Shown: positions 39,001-46,941 of the stretch, piece after piece | How the letters are laid out: every line of letters begins with the position of its first letter | How positions within the stretch are numbered: the stretch's first letter is position 1 | Assembly (NCBI RefSeq): GCF_001898315.1 | Contig: NZ_MKTQ01000029.1 | Coordinates: forward strand, 1 to 64,000 | Reading direction: 5' to 3' | DNA length: 64,000 bases | Origin: Microbacterium sp. 70-16 | Lineage (GTDB): Bacteria > Actinomycetota > Actinomycetes > Actinomycetales > Microbacteriaceae | The notes under the pieces: generated by a model | What the model was told of the DNA's origin: nothing | The model's input: the letters and a program-made list of their open reading frames with translations, nothing else | Database searches by the model: none | Program-made: the position numbers and the translations under genes

Positions 39001-39885
39001 TCAGTCGCGCGGGCTGAGCAGGTAGGCGTTCATGGATGCCGTCAGCGTGGCATCCTGTGCCATCGGCACGTCGTCGATCGCGACGATCGGAGCGGCCAGG
39101 CGCACGCTCGAGACGAGCCAGGCGGCGTCGGCGGTCGCCAGGTCGCCTGTCGGGATGGTGTCGTAGGCGACGCGGAAGCCCTCGGACTCGAGGAACTCGA
39201 ACAGGCTCAGCTGGGTCGTTCCGTGCAGGATGCCTGCGTTGGGGGCCGGCGTGACGAACGTGTCGCCGCGGCGCAGAATCAGCGACGCGGTGGGTGCCTC
39301 GAGCACGAAGCCGTCGCTCGTCAGGAAGATCGCGTCATCGGCGCCACGCCGCCGCGCCTCGCGCAGCGCGGCCATGTTGACGGCGTACGACAGGGTCTTG
39401 GCGCCCAGCAGCAGCCACGGCGCGCGTGCGGGCACGTCCAGCGCGTAACCGCGGTCGAGCGTGACGACACGGATGCCGTCGGCGCGCACCCGCGCGAAGT
39501 CGGTCGCCTCGGCCGCCGTCACCCACGCGGTCGGCGCGGGACCGTGCTCGACACCGCGGCTGAGGATGAGCTTGATGACGGCCTCGCCCGGTCCGCACTG
39601 GGCTGCGGCGAGATCGACGGCGGCGCGCCACTGCACGAGGTTGGGCTCGGGCAGGTCGCACAGCTGCGCCGAATGCGCGAGGCGCTCGAGATGCGCCGTG
39701 ACCTCCTGCGCGTGCCCGTCGACGACGCCGATCGACTCGAAGATGCCGTCGCCGCGCTGCGTGCTGAGCTCGCCGACCGTCAGCGCGGGCGCCGCCGGAT
39801 CGAGCTCGGTGAACGTGTCGGAGAAGTCGGTGACCGTCGTGCCGGGGTCTGCCGGGTCGATCATGAGAGCGAAGCGCCATGCCAT
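39001..39885 (-). CDS. Class IV PLP aminotransferase (aminodeoxychorismate-lyase-like)
   Basis: 294 residues. Fold-type IV PLP enzyme: catalytic lysine in LLGAKTLSYAVNMAA, phosphate-binding AILHGTTQLSLFEF and LSTQRGDGIFESIGV. Close to PabC (folate p-aminobenzoate lyase), branched-chain and D-amino acid aminotransferases; which substrate is used cannot be read from sequence. Many actinobacterial annotations call it simply aminotransferase class IV. Confidence 0.85.
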   Translation of the reverse strand: MAWRFALMIDPADPGTTVTDFSDTFTELDPAAPALTVGELSTQRGDGIFESIGVVDGHAQEVTAHLERLAHSAQLCDLPEPNLVQWRAAVDLAAAQCGPGEAVIKLILSRGVEHGPAPTAWVTAAEATDFARVRADGIRVVTLDRGYALDVPARAPWLLLGAKTLSYAVNMAALREARRRGADDAIFLTSDGFVLEAPTASLILRRGDTFVTPAPNAGILHGTTQLSLFEFLESEGFRVAYDTIPTGDLATADAAWLVSSVRLAAPIVAIDDVPMAQDATLTASMNAYLLSPRD

Positions 39886-39941
39886 GCCCCGAGCCTACGC
39901 CGGGCGGGAATACCGGGCCGCCGCCCTTGTTACACTTGATC

Positions 39942-40021
39942 AGCCGGGCCGCAGTAACCCCGGGCTCCATCTTTCGCCGCTATGAGCGGCCTCGCGCCGA
40001 GAGGCGTTCTGCGGCCCGGCT
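39942..40021. ncRNA. Candidate structured RNA or attenuator with a 13-bp outer stem
   Basis: AGCCGGGCCGCAG (39942-39954) pairs perfectly with CTGCGGCCCGGCT (40009-40021); inside lie GCCGC-TATGA-GCGGC (39976-39990) and CCTC-GCGCCGA-GAGG (39990-40004) hairpins, a three-way-junction-like layout. On the plus strand it is preceded by TACACT (39931-39936), a plausible -10. It has no SRP GGAA tetraloop or known riboswitch core that I can find. No gene starts just after it on the plus strand; the flanking genes both run minus. Confidence 0.4.
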
Positions 40022-40069
40022 CTTCCATGCCGGGGCGCAGGGCGCGCCTCTCCCGCGCAGCGGCCGGCC

Positions 40070-40708
40070 TCAGGTCAGCGATTCGCGCCGCCACAGCCCC
40101 GCGCAGGCCGTCAGGTCGGCGGCGTACGAGTCCAGCCGCAGTGCGCGCGTCGTGAACCCGGCCGCGCGCTCGGGTTCGGTCGCGTCGTAGTCGCCGGCGA
40201 TGTCGACGGCTCCCGCGGCTTCGACGCGGCAGAAGGATGCCGCACGGTCCAGCGCCACGGCGAAGTCGCCCGTGAAGATGCCGCGCAGGATCTCATCCAC
40301 CAGCGCCACGAGTTCTTCGGGGCCTGCCGGCGTCGGTGCGCCGGCGACGACGACGTCGACCGAGGTCCGCACGGCGCGCCCTCGCTCGTACAACAGCGCG
40401 GCGGTGTGCGCGTCGTCGCGCACCATCAGCTGCAGCAGGTACAGCCGCCACAGCGCCCCCGGCAGCGAGCGGGCCGGCGAGTGCGACCACAACTCGGCGA
40501 TCGTGTCGATGCCGTGGGCATCCGTGAAGGTGACGAGACGCTGGATGATCTCGTCGGTCGGCTCTTCGCGCACGCGGGTCAGCAGAGCGGATGCCGTGGC
40601 GTGCGCGATGCGCGAGACATCCGCCGGATCGGTCGAGCCGAAGCGACGATCGAACGTGTCAGCGGGACGCTGGACGGGGCGGTGGTACTCCCGTCGGTCA
40701 TCGCTCAC
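40070..40708 (-). CDS. Conserved actinobacterial protein of unknown function
   Basis: 212 residues, mostly helical. Recognisable conserved core HATASALLTRVREEP...IIQRLVTFTDAHGIDTIAELWSHSPARSLPGALWRLYLLQLMVRDDAH and VDEILRGIFTGDFAVALDRAASFCR. I recall similar proteins carrying a misleading 'RNA polymerase beta subunit' label, but nothing in this sequence supports that. No catalytic motif or membrane segment. Next to the sigma-like anchored protein on the same strand (40 bases). Confidence 0.65.
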   Translation of the reverse strand: MSDDRREYHRPVQRPADTFDRRFGSTDPADVSRIAHATASALLTRVREEPTDEIIQRLVTFTDAHGIDTIAELWSHSPARSLPGALWRLYLLQLMVRDDAHTAALLYERGRAVRTSVDVVVAGAPTPAGPEELVALVDEILRGIFTGDFAVALDRAASFCRVEAAGAVDIAGDYDATEPERAAGFTTRALRLDSYAADLTACAGLWRRESLT

Positions 40709-40748
40709 TCATCAAGGGTACCGGCGCCCGGGTGGGGGCGGGCCGGGT

Positions 40749-41516
40749 TCACTGCCAGAGCGCCGCGAGCGCTCCGGCCGCCCACCCGAGGACGATGAGC
40801 AGCACGGACGTAACGACGCCGATCGCGATCCCCCGCGTCCAGTTGCGGCGTTGCAGCGTCTGCACGACCTCCGTCGGAGGGGATGCCTCGGCGGGCGTCA
40901 CCGAGGCGGGGGGCGCGCTCGGCACCGGTGCGGGCAGTGCGGCTGGTTCTGTCGCCGCGGCCGCCACCGGCTCGCTCGTTGCGACAGGCGCGGTGAGTTT
41001 GGTCGCGACAGGCGCGCTCGGCACCGGTGCGGCTGCGTCCGGCGAAGCCGGTTCAGTCGCAACCGCGGACGGAACCTCCGGCGGCTCATCCAGCCGCGTC
41101 GTCTGCGACACTCGGCGCAGCAGCCGGGCTCGCACGGGCAGCGGCGGCGTGACCGCACGTGAGGTGTCGGGCTGAGCGCCCAACTCGCGCGCGCTGCGCC
41201 TGCTCAGCGGGGCAGCGCTCGGAGAAGTCTGTCCGACGAGGCGACGGCGCGCGATCCCCATCACCCATGCGTCACCGGTCTGCACGGCTCGGTCGAACCA
41301 ACCCGCAGTCGCCCAGACCTCGACGAAGACCAACTGCAGTTGCTCCGCGGCATCCCCGGGAACCGCATCGACCAGCAGGCCGTACACGCGCGCCCCCATC
41401 AGGTCGTAGAGACGTGCGAGAGCGCCCTCGTCACCTCCAGCGACGAGGACCAGCAGCTCTGCCGCGGGATCGCGCGCCGTCGATTCTGCGGGCGCCCCGC
41501 CGTCGTCGATGACCAT
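40749..41516 (-). CDS. Sigma-region-2-like protein anchored by a C-terminal membrane helix
   Basis: 255 residues from ATG at 41516. Residues about 28-95 resemble ECF sigma region 2 (DEGALARLYDLMGARVYGLL...AEQLQLVFVEVWATAGWFDRAVQTGDAWVMGIARRRLVGQ, compare the SigK-type 'EEVTQEVFLEVW...ALAWLLTLAHRRAV'). Region 4 is absent. A stretch LPVRARLLRRVSQ then resembles the linker before RskA-type anti-sigma domains, followed by a 110-residue Ala/Pro linker and one membrane helix at the C-terminus (IGVVTSVLLIVLGWAAGALAAL). Perhaps a degenerate sigma/anti-sigma fusion acting at the membrane. Confidence 0.65.
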   Translation of the reverse strand: MVIDDGGAPAESTARDPAAELLVLVAGGDEGALARLYDLMGARVYGLLVDAVPGDAAEQLQLVFVEVWATAGWFDRAVQTGDAWVMGIARRRLVGQTSPSAAPLSRRSARELGAQPDTSRAVTPPLPVRARLLRRVSQTTRLDEPPEVPSAVATEPASPDAAAPVPSAPVATKLTAPVATSEPVAAAATEPAALPAPVPSAPPASVTPAEASPPTEVVQTLQRRNWTRGIAIGVVTSVLLIVLGWAAGALAALWQ

Positions 41517-41601
41517 GCCACACAGCATGCCTCATCGCGGCCCAACGTGTCTGCGACCCACCCGAACACTCGGCCCCTCCATAGGCGGCCCGGTCCGCGG
41601 A

Positions 41602-42138
41602 CTAACCCCGCATCGCGCGCGAACGCCAGTTCTCCGGTGCGCGCTCGAGCGTGACGATGGCGTGGCAGTTGCGACACCTGACGTCGCACTTGTCGATCTC
41701 GTCCTGAAGCCGGCGAATGCTGAACCCCTCTCGCACCATGGACATCACGTCCTTGCGCTTGGCCGCGCCCGAGCGGTGATCGAAGTCGAGCACCCGCAGG
41801 TCGGTGTTGCCGCAGTCGACGCACGGATGCGCACGGAGATACTCGACCAGAAAGGCCTTCGCCTCGAGACGGCGTTGCGCCGTGCGCTCGACGATGCGGC
41901 GGACGTGTCTGTCGCGGTTTGCCCCGTAGTACTTACGCGACGAGGCACGGTTGCACTCGCGGCACACTTCCTGCAGGCCGTCCGCCCGCGAGCGCTTTCG
42001 GTTGAACTCGGACAGTGGCTTAGACTGCCGACAGGTGCCGCACGTCTTCTGTTGCGGTGCATGCCCCCGTAGCTCAGAGGCAGAGCAACCGGCTTTTAAC
42101 CGGTGGGTCGAGATATCGTAATTCTCCGGGGGCACCAT
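41602..42138 (-). CDS. HNH/zinc-finger endonuclease-like open frame, start uncertain
   Basis: A C-terminal half with strong zinc-finger and HNH-like motifs: KTCGTCRQSKPLSEFN with CxxC, EVCRECNRASSRKYY with a second CxxC, HPCVDCGNTDLRVLDFDHRSG and CDVRCRNCHAIVTLERAPE (HNH with DFDH and NCH). Phage and element-borne HNH proteins look like this. The only in-frame ATG or GTG starts lie at or beyond 42138, so the frame runs antisense through the whole tRNA-Lys. I place the start at 42138 tentatively; the true 5' end may have been lost or replaced. Confidence 0.45.
   Translation of the reverse strand: MVPPENYDISTHRLKAGCSASELRGHAPQQKTCGTCRQSKPLSEFNRKRSRADGLQEVCRECNRASSRKYYGANRDRHVRRIVERTAQRRLEAKAFLVEYLRAHPCVDCGNTDLRVLDFDHRSGAAKRKDVMSMVREGFSIRRLQDEIDKCDVRCRNCHAIVTLERAPENWRSRAMRG
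42063..42137 (+). tRNA. tRNA-Lys (anticodon TTT) with an atypical T-arm
   Basis: Acceptor GCCCCCG/CGGGGGC, D-arm GCTC-AGAGGCA-GAGC, anticodon stem ACCGG around CTTTTAA, encoded CCA at 42135-42137. The T-arm is odd: stem GAGAT against TTCTC has a T-T mismatch next to the loop, and the loop is ATCGTAA, so the usual T54-A58 reverse-Hoogsteen pair is swapped to A54-T58. It may be a functional variant or a decaying copy. Confidence 0.85.
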
Positions 42139-42172
42139 AGCGCCGGTTGTACACCGGGCCACCGACATCCGC

Positions 42173-42868
42173 TCAGCTGTAGACGCTCCCCAGCTGGCTG
42201 ATCATCGTCGAGACCATGTTGATCGTCCATGCGATCGTGACGACGTATCCGAGCACGGTGACGCCGATCCACACCCACAGCGGCGCCCAGCCGCCGGCCA
42301 CCGTGCGACGGCCCAGCACGACGGCGCGGCCGATCATGTACACCGCCAGTCCGCCGCTCACGAACGCGAAGAACGACCATCCCCAGTGGAACGGCCGCGG
42401 CACCCCGCGACGGCGCAGCTCACGCCAGTCGAGCCAGCTGAAGACGACGAACAACCCCAGCAGCGCCGTGCCGATCAGCGAGACGCCGATGAGCCGCATC
42501 TCCCACTGCAGGATCCCGGTCGGATCGTCGTAGCGCGACGCGTTCAGCACGGCGTTGACGTAGCCGTCCCAGTCGATGAAGAACAGCACAGCGAACGGCA
42601 GCAGCGATGCCGCGATCGCAAGCCACACCCAGACGGTGTTGGTGTCGACCTGCGCCTTCGGCGGCACGACGTAGGCGTGCGCCGCGGCATACGCCGGCGC
42701 AGCCGAGTACGCGGGCGCCGCGGCGTACGCCGGTGCAGCCGAGTACGCGGGCGCCGCCGGAACGGCGGTCGCGGCGGCCCGCTGGTGAGTGGTCCAGCCG
42801 ACGCCGTCCCACCACAGCTCGCGCGTGGGGTCGGTGGGGTCGGGGTACCAGCCCGCCGGGGCGCTCAT
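42173..42868 (-). CDS. DUF2510 membrane protein with repeated PAY linker
   Basis: 231 residues. N-terminal DUF2510 motif PAGWYPDPTDPTRELWWDGVGWT, then a linker of near-identical AAPAYSAAPAYAAAPAYS units (residues about 38-65), then four hydrophobic helices. DUF2510 is a short domain seen on secretion- and envelope-linked actinobacterial proteins. Overlaps the nicotinamidase gene by ATGA; the repeat length could vary between strains. Confidence 0.82.
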   Translation of the reverse strand: MSAPAGWYPDPTDPTRELWWDGVGWTTHQRAAATAVPAAPAYSAAPAYAAAPAYSAAPAYAAAHAYVVPPKAQVDTNTVWVWLAIAASLLPFAVLFFIDWDGYVNAVLNASRYDDPTGILQWEMRLIGVSLIGTALLGLFVVFSWLDWRELRRRGVPRPFHWGWSFFAFVSGGLAVYMIGRAVVLGRRTVAGGWAPLWVWIGVTVLGYVVTIAWTINMVSTMISQLGSVYS

Positions 42869-43446
42869 GCGGCATCCACCAGGTCTGCACCGAGGTGCGC
42901 GAGTTCGGCCAGCGCCGCCTGCGACGACTCCGGTGCAACTCCTGCCACGAGCCCGGTGAGGATCCGCACATGGATGCCATGCTCGATGGCATCCCGCGCC
43001 GATGCGCGCACGCAATAGTCGGTCGCGATGCCGGTCACGTCGACCTCGATGACGCCGTGCGAGGTCAGCAGGTCGGCGACGTGCTCACCGGCATCCGTCG
43101 TGCCCTCGAACAGCGAGTAGGCGGGCTTTCCCTGCCCCTTGCGCACGTGGTGCGTGACGGCGGAGGTGTCGAGCCCGGGGTCGTACGCGGCGCCCTCGGT
43201 GCCGGCGACGCAGTGCACGGGCCAGGTCGAGACGAAGTCGGGTTCTGCCCCCGTCGCGAAGTGACCGCCGTTGTCAGAGTCGGCGTCATGCCAATCGCGC
43301 GACGCGACAATGAGGGCGTACTCCCCCGCGTGTGCTGCCAGGTGCGCCGTGATCCCTGTCGCGACGGCGTCGCCGCCGTCGACGCCGAGCGCACCGCCTT
43401 CCGTGAAGTCATTCTGGACATCGACGATGAACAGGGCTCTGGTCAT
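42865..43446 (-). CDS. pncA: Nicotinamidase (isochorismatase family)
   Basis: 193 residues. Catalytic aspartate in LFIVDVQNDFTEGG, lysine in VRKGQGKPAYSLF, and nucleophile cysteine in GIATDYCVRASA; metal-binding ASRDWHDADSDNGGHF. Converts nicotinamide to nicotinic acid in NAD salvage. Translationally coupled to the DUF2510 gene. Confidence 0.93.
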   Translation of the reverse strand: MTRALFIVDVQNDFTEGGALGVDGGDAVATGITAHLAAHAGEYALIVASRDWHDADSDNGGHFATGAEPDFVSTWPVHCVAGTEGAAYDPGLDTSAVTHHVRKGQGKPAYSLFEGTTDAGEHVADLLTSHGVIEVDVTGIATDYCVRASARDAIEHGIHVRILTGLVAGVAPESSQAALAELAHLGADLVDAA

Positions 43447-43488
43447 ACCTGCAGACTACGCGGAACGGCGGGGCACGCGTAGGCCTGA

Positions 43489-43881
43489 TCAACCGCGCGC
43501 GAAGTACACGACCCAGCTCGCGACGAAGCTCAGCACGCCGAGGGCGAGCAGCCCGCCGGCCGACAGGATGACGGTCTTCAACCCTGCGGGGCGGCGCTGC
43601 AGGCGCATGCGACCTCGCCAGCCGAGTTTGTACCAGATGGATGCCTCGGAGGCGCCCGCGAGCACCTCGGCATCGGCCGGGCTCGCGATCGCGCTGTTCG
43701 CGTCGCCGTCGGCATCGAACCAGCGCACGACGGTGTCATCACCCTCACGGTCGACGATCGCGTCGGCCGGCAGCCACGTGCCGTCGGCCGCCCACAGGAT
43801 GACGAGCACGACGGCGAGGGCGAAAGCGCCGCCGAACCCGATCCAGGTGAACACCTCGAGCAGGATGTCGATCGCCGTCAT
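43489..43881 (-). CDS. Two-helix conserved membrane protein
   Basis: 130 residues with an N-terminal membrane helix (TWIGFGGAFALAVVLVILWAA), a soluble middle part (TWLPADAIVDREGDDTVVRWFDADGD) and a C-terminal helix (VILSAGGLLALGVLSFVASWVVYF). No functional motif known to me. Confidence 0.65.
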   Translation of the reverse strand: MTAIDILLEVFTWIGFGGAFALAVVLVILWAADGTWLPADAIVDREGDDTVVRWFDADGDANSAIASPADAEVLAGASEASIWYKLGWRGRMRLQRRPAGLKTVILSAGGLLALGVLSFVASWVVYFARG

Positions 43882-43907
43882 CGTGGGCCGTCCTCATGTC
43901 GAGATGC

Positions 43908-43940
43908 GGAAAGGGCCCCGGGAAACCCGGGGCCCTTTCC
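43908..43940. terminator. Strong hairpin terminator after tRNA-Thr
   Basis: A 15-bp perfect stem GGAAAGGGCCCCGGG / CCCGGGGCCCTTTCC around a 3-base AAA loop, between the membrane-protein gene and tRNA-Thr(CGT). It can end the tRNA transcript on the minus strand. Confidence 0.85.
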
Positions 43941-43945
43941 GTTCG

Positions 43946-44018
43946 AGCCGCCCAAGGGAATCGAACCCTTGACCTTTTCATTACGAGTGAAATGCTCTGC
44001 CGACTGAGCTAGGGCGGC
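43946..44018 (-). tRNA. tRNA-Thr (anticodon CGT)
   Basis: Acceptor GCCGCCC/GGGCGGC, D-arm AGCTCAGTCGGCAGAGC, anticodon stem TTTCA around CTCGTAA, canonical T-loop TTCGATT, discriminator T. CCA not encoded. Confidence 0.97.
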
Positions 44019-44246
44019 GCAGGGCGTTTGGCGCCGTGCACGATGATCGATCTTACAGGGTCGACACCTCCGCCGCGAATCGACGCCGTGCCGCGTGGCG
44101 TGGCATCCGGTGTCGCCGTGTTACGTGCCGATTCGAACCCGCGCGGCGACCCCCGTACGGTCGAAGAGGCACCGCGACGAGGCGAGCGCGGACGGCCGAT
44201 CCCTCCTCCGCGCTGAGCGGTGCCCCGATACACAAGGAGCACCACC

Positions 44247-45152
44247 ATGTCCAAGAAGTCCCTGGCCGCCGTCGCGCTGGCCCTCCCCCTCGCGATCCTG
44301 CTGGGCGCCTGTTCCTCGGGCACCGCTGACCCCGCGACCAGCGGCAGCGCCGACGCGGTGTCGACCGAGACGGTCCGCATCGGTGTCGTCGGCGCCGGCG
44401 ACCCGTACTGGGAGACCTACAAGGAGGCCGCCGCGGCCGAGGGCATCGACGTCGAGATCGTCAACTTCGACTCGTACGACCAGCCCAACCCGGCGCTGTC
44501 GGCGGGCGAGCTCGACCTCAACCAGTTCCAGCACATCATCTACCTCGCGACCTACAACGTGAACGCGGGCGACGACCTGCAGCCGATCGGTGCGACGGCC
44601 ATCTACCCGCTGGGCCTGTACTCGACGAAGTACACCGACGTGGCTGACATCCCCGAGGGCGAGACCATCGCCGTCCCGAACGACGAGTCGAACCAGGCGC
44701 GTGCGCTGCTCGTGCTGCAGTCGGCGGGCCTGATCGAGCTGAAGGACGGCGGATCGATCTTCTCGACCGTCGCCGACATCGAGGACGGCTCGAAGGTCAA
44801 GGTCGAGGCCGTCGCCGCCGACTTCACGGCATCGTCGCTGCCCGACTTCGCCGGCGCCGTCGTCAACAACGACTTCGTCTCGAAGTCGGGTCTCACGAGC
44901 GACCAGCTGCTCGCGCAGGACGACCCGTCCGACCCGGCGTCGTTCCCGTACGTCAACATCTTCGCCGCGCGCGCCGCAGACGTCGACAACCCGACGTACC
45001 TCAAGCTCGTCGAGATCTACCAGGACACGACCGCCGTGCAGGAGGGTGTGCTCGAGGCATCCGGCGGCACCGGCGTGCTCGTCAAGACGCCGGTCGCCGA
45101 CCTCGTCACCTCGCTGAACGACACCGAGGACGACATCCGCGCGAACCAGTGA
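44247..45152 (+). CDS. metQ: Methionine-binding lipoprotein MetQ (NlpA family)
   Basis: 301 residues from ATG at 44247, AAGGAG upstream. Signal peptide and lipobox LLGACSS. Mature domain with SGAVAGDPYWETYKEAAAAEGIDVEIVNFDSYDQPNPALSAGELDLNQFQH and FVNNDFV-type NNDFVSK, the NlpA/MetQ family layout for D/L-methionine. First gene of metQNI. The 230-base leader shows no SAM-box core that I recognise. Confidence 0.93.
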   Translation: MSKKSLAAVALALPLAILLGACSSGTADPATSGSADAVSTETVRIGVVGAGDPYWETYKEAAAAEGIDVEIVNFDSYDQPNPALSAGELDLNQFQHIIYLATYNVNAGDDLQPIGATAIYPLGLYSTKYTDVADIPEGETIAVPNDESNQARALLVLQSAGLIELKDGGSIFSTVADIEDGSKVKVEAVAADFTASSLPDFAGAVVNNDFVSKSGLTSDQLLAQDDPSDPASFPYVNIFAARAADVDNPTYLKLVEIYQDTTAVQEGVLEASGGTGVLVKTPVADLVTSLNDTEDDIRANQ

Positions 45153-45166
45153 TCCGCAGCTGACAC

Positions 45167-45204
45167 GATGTGAGGCGAGGCCTGCCCAGGCTTCGCCTCA
45201 CATC
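45167..45204 (+). terminator. Intercistronic hairpin between metQ and metN
   Basis: A long stem GATGTGAGGCGA... / ...TCGCCTCACATC with inner CCTG/CAGG pairing sits between metQ stop and metN start, without a U-tract. Likely an attenuator or mRNA-protection element that raises binding-protein output relative to the membrane subunits. Confidence 0.6.
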
Positions 45205-45232
45205 CGTGTCTGCGACGCCGACAGGAGTCCCC

Positions 45233-46270
45233 ATGACCCTCATCCGCCTCTCCGGCGCGACCAAGATCTTCGACGCGACGGCGAAGGATGCCGAGCCGGT
45301 GCGCGCCGTCGACGACGTCTCGCTCGACGTCGCCGCGGGCGAGATCTGCGGCATCATCGGCTACTCGGGCGCCGGCAAATCGACCGTGCTGCGCCTGGTG
45401 AACGCGCTCGAGCTGCCCACGAGCGGTTCCGTCGAGATCGACGGCGTCGACATCACCCGCCTCGGTGAACGGGAACTGCGCCGCCTGCGCGGTGACATCG
45501 GCATGATCTTCCAGCAGTTCAACCTCTTCGAATCGCGCACCGTGGCCGGAAACGTCGCCTACCCGCTCGAAGTCGCGGGAGCCCCGCGCGCCGAGATCCG
45601 CACGCGCGTCGCGGAGCTTCTCGAGTTCGTGGGCCTCACCGGCAAGGCCACCAGCTACCCCGAGCAGCTCTCCGGCGGCCAGAAGCAGCGCGTCGGCATC
45701 GCCCGCGCGCTCGCGACGAGCCCGCGCATCCTGCTGGCCGACGAGGCCACGAGCGCCCTCGACCCCGACACGACGCAGGAAGTGCTCGCGCTGCTTAAGC
45801 GCGTGAACACCGAGCTCGGCGTGACGATCCTCGTGATCACACACGAGATGGACGTCATCCGCACGATCGCCGACCGCGTCGTCGTCATGGAGCACGGCCG
45901 CATCATCGAGCAGGGCACGGTGTTCGACATCCTCTCCGCTCCCCAGCACGCCGCGACCGCCCGCTTCGTCGCGAGCATCATCGAAGACGTCCCCACCGGC
46001 GACGACCTCGACGCCCTGCGCGCCCGCCACCCCGGCCGCATCGTCACGCTCGACGTGCGCGAGGGCGCCGCCGCCCAAGGCGACGTGTTCGCCGCGCTCG
46101 CGGCGCACGGCGTGCGGTTCGAAGTCGTACACGGCGGCATCAACGACATCCGCGGACGCGTGTTCGGCCACCTGACCCTGGCGCTGACCGGCGAGAAGGA
46201 TGCCGTGGAGCGGGCGATCGCCGCGGCCTCCGCCTTCGCCACCCTGATCGAGGAGGACGCCCGTGGATAG
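45233..46270 (+). CDS. metN: Methionine ABC ATPase MetN
   Basis: 345 residues. Walker A GYSGAGKST, Q-loop QQFNLFESRTV, signature LSGGQKQR, Walker B ILLADEATSALDP, and a C-terminal NIL/ACT-like regulatory domain (residues about 250-345) as in MetN, which senses intracellular methionine. The 8-base overlap with metI couples their translation. Confidence 0.95.
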   Translation: MTLIRLSGATKIFDATAKDAEPVRAVDDVSLDVAAGEICGIIGYSGAGKSTVLRLVNALELPTSGSVEIDGVDITRLGERELRRLRGDIGMIFQQFNLFESRTVAGNVAYPLEVAGAPRAEIRTRVAELLEFVGLTGKATSYPEQLSGGQKQRVGIARALATSPRILLADEATSALDPDTTQEVLALLKRVNTELGVTILVITHEMDVIRTIADRVVVMEHGRIIEQGTVFDILSAPQHAATARFVASIIEDVPTGDDLDALRARHPGRIVTLDVREGAAAQGDVFAALAAHGVRFEVVHGGINDIRGRVFGHLTLALTGEKDAVERAIAAASAFATLIEEDARG

Positions 46271-46922
46271 GCTCATCGACCTGCTGCCCGAACTGTGGAG
46301 CGCCACGGTCGAGACGCTCTATGTCGCCAGCGCTGCCCTGATCCTGGGCGGGCTCGGCGGACTCGTCCTGGGCATGGCGCTGTACGCGACCCGCCCCGGC
46401 AGCCTGTTCCCGAACCGCGTCGTGTTCGGCATCCTCAACGTCATCGTCAACACGATCCGACCGATCCCGTTCATCATCCTGCTCGCCGCCGTGCAGCCGA
46501 TCGCCCGCAGCGTGGGCCTGCCCGGTATCGGCGTGCCGTTCGGGATCTTCGCGATCACGATCGCCTCACTGTTCGCCATCAGCCGCATCGTCGAGCAGAA
46601 CCTGCTGACGGTGCGACCCGGCGTCATCGAGGCGGCGCGCGCCGCCGGAGCGAGCCGGTCGCGGATCCTGTTCCGGCTGATCCCGCGCGAAGCCCTCGGG
46701 CCGCTCATCCTCGGGTACACGTTCGTCGTCGTCGCCCTCGTCGACATGACGGCGATGGCCGGTGCGGTCGCCGCGGGTGGCCTCGGCGAGTTCGCGATCA
46801 ACTACGGCTTCAAGCAGTTCAACCCGTGGGTCACCTGGTCGGCGGTGCTCGTCATCGTCATCATCGTGCAGGCCGTGCAGTTCCTCGGCAACGGGCTGGC
46901 GCGCCGCATCCTGCGTCGCTGA
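46263..46922 (+). CDS. metI: Methionine ABC permease MetI
   Basis: 219 residues, GTG start. Five or six membrane helices; ABC permease loop EAARAAGASRSRILFRLIPREALGPL. Completes the methionine importer with MetQ and MetN. Confidence 0.94.
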   Translation: MDRLIDLLPELWSATVETLYVASAALILGGLGGLVLGMALYATRPGSLFPNRVVFGILNVIVNTIRPIPFIILLAAVQPIARSVGLPGIGVPFGIFAITIASLFAISRIVEQNLLTVRPGVIEAARAAGASRSRILFRLIPREALGPLILGYTFVVVALVDMTAMAGAVAAGGLGEFAINYGFKQFNPWVTWSAVLVIVIIVQAVQFLGNGLARRILRR

Positions 46923-46941
46923 CGGGCAGCACAGGACCGGA

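Noticed and set aside
39942..40021. Signal recognition particle RNA or riboswitch
   Set aside because: No GGAA tetraloop, and no riboswitch core I know; kept only as an unidentified structured element.
44019..44246. SAM riboswitch before metQ
   Set aside because: The leader was read for SAM-I/II/IV-like cores and none was recognisable.
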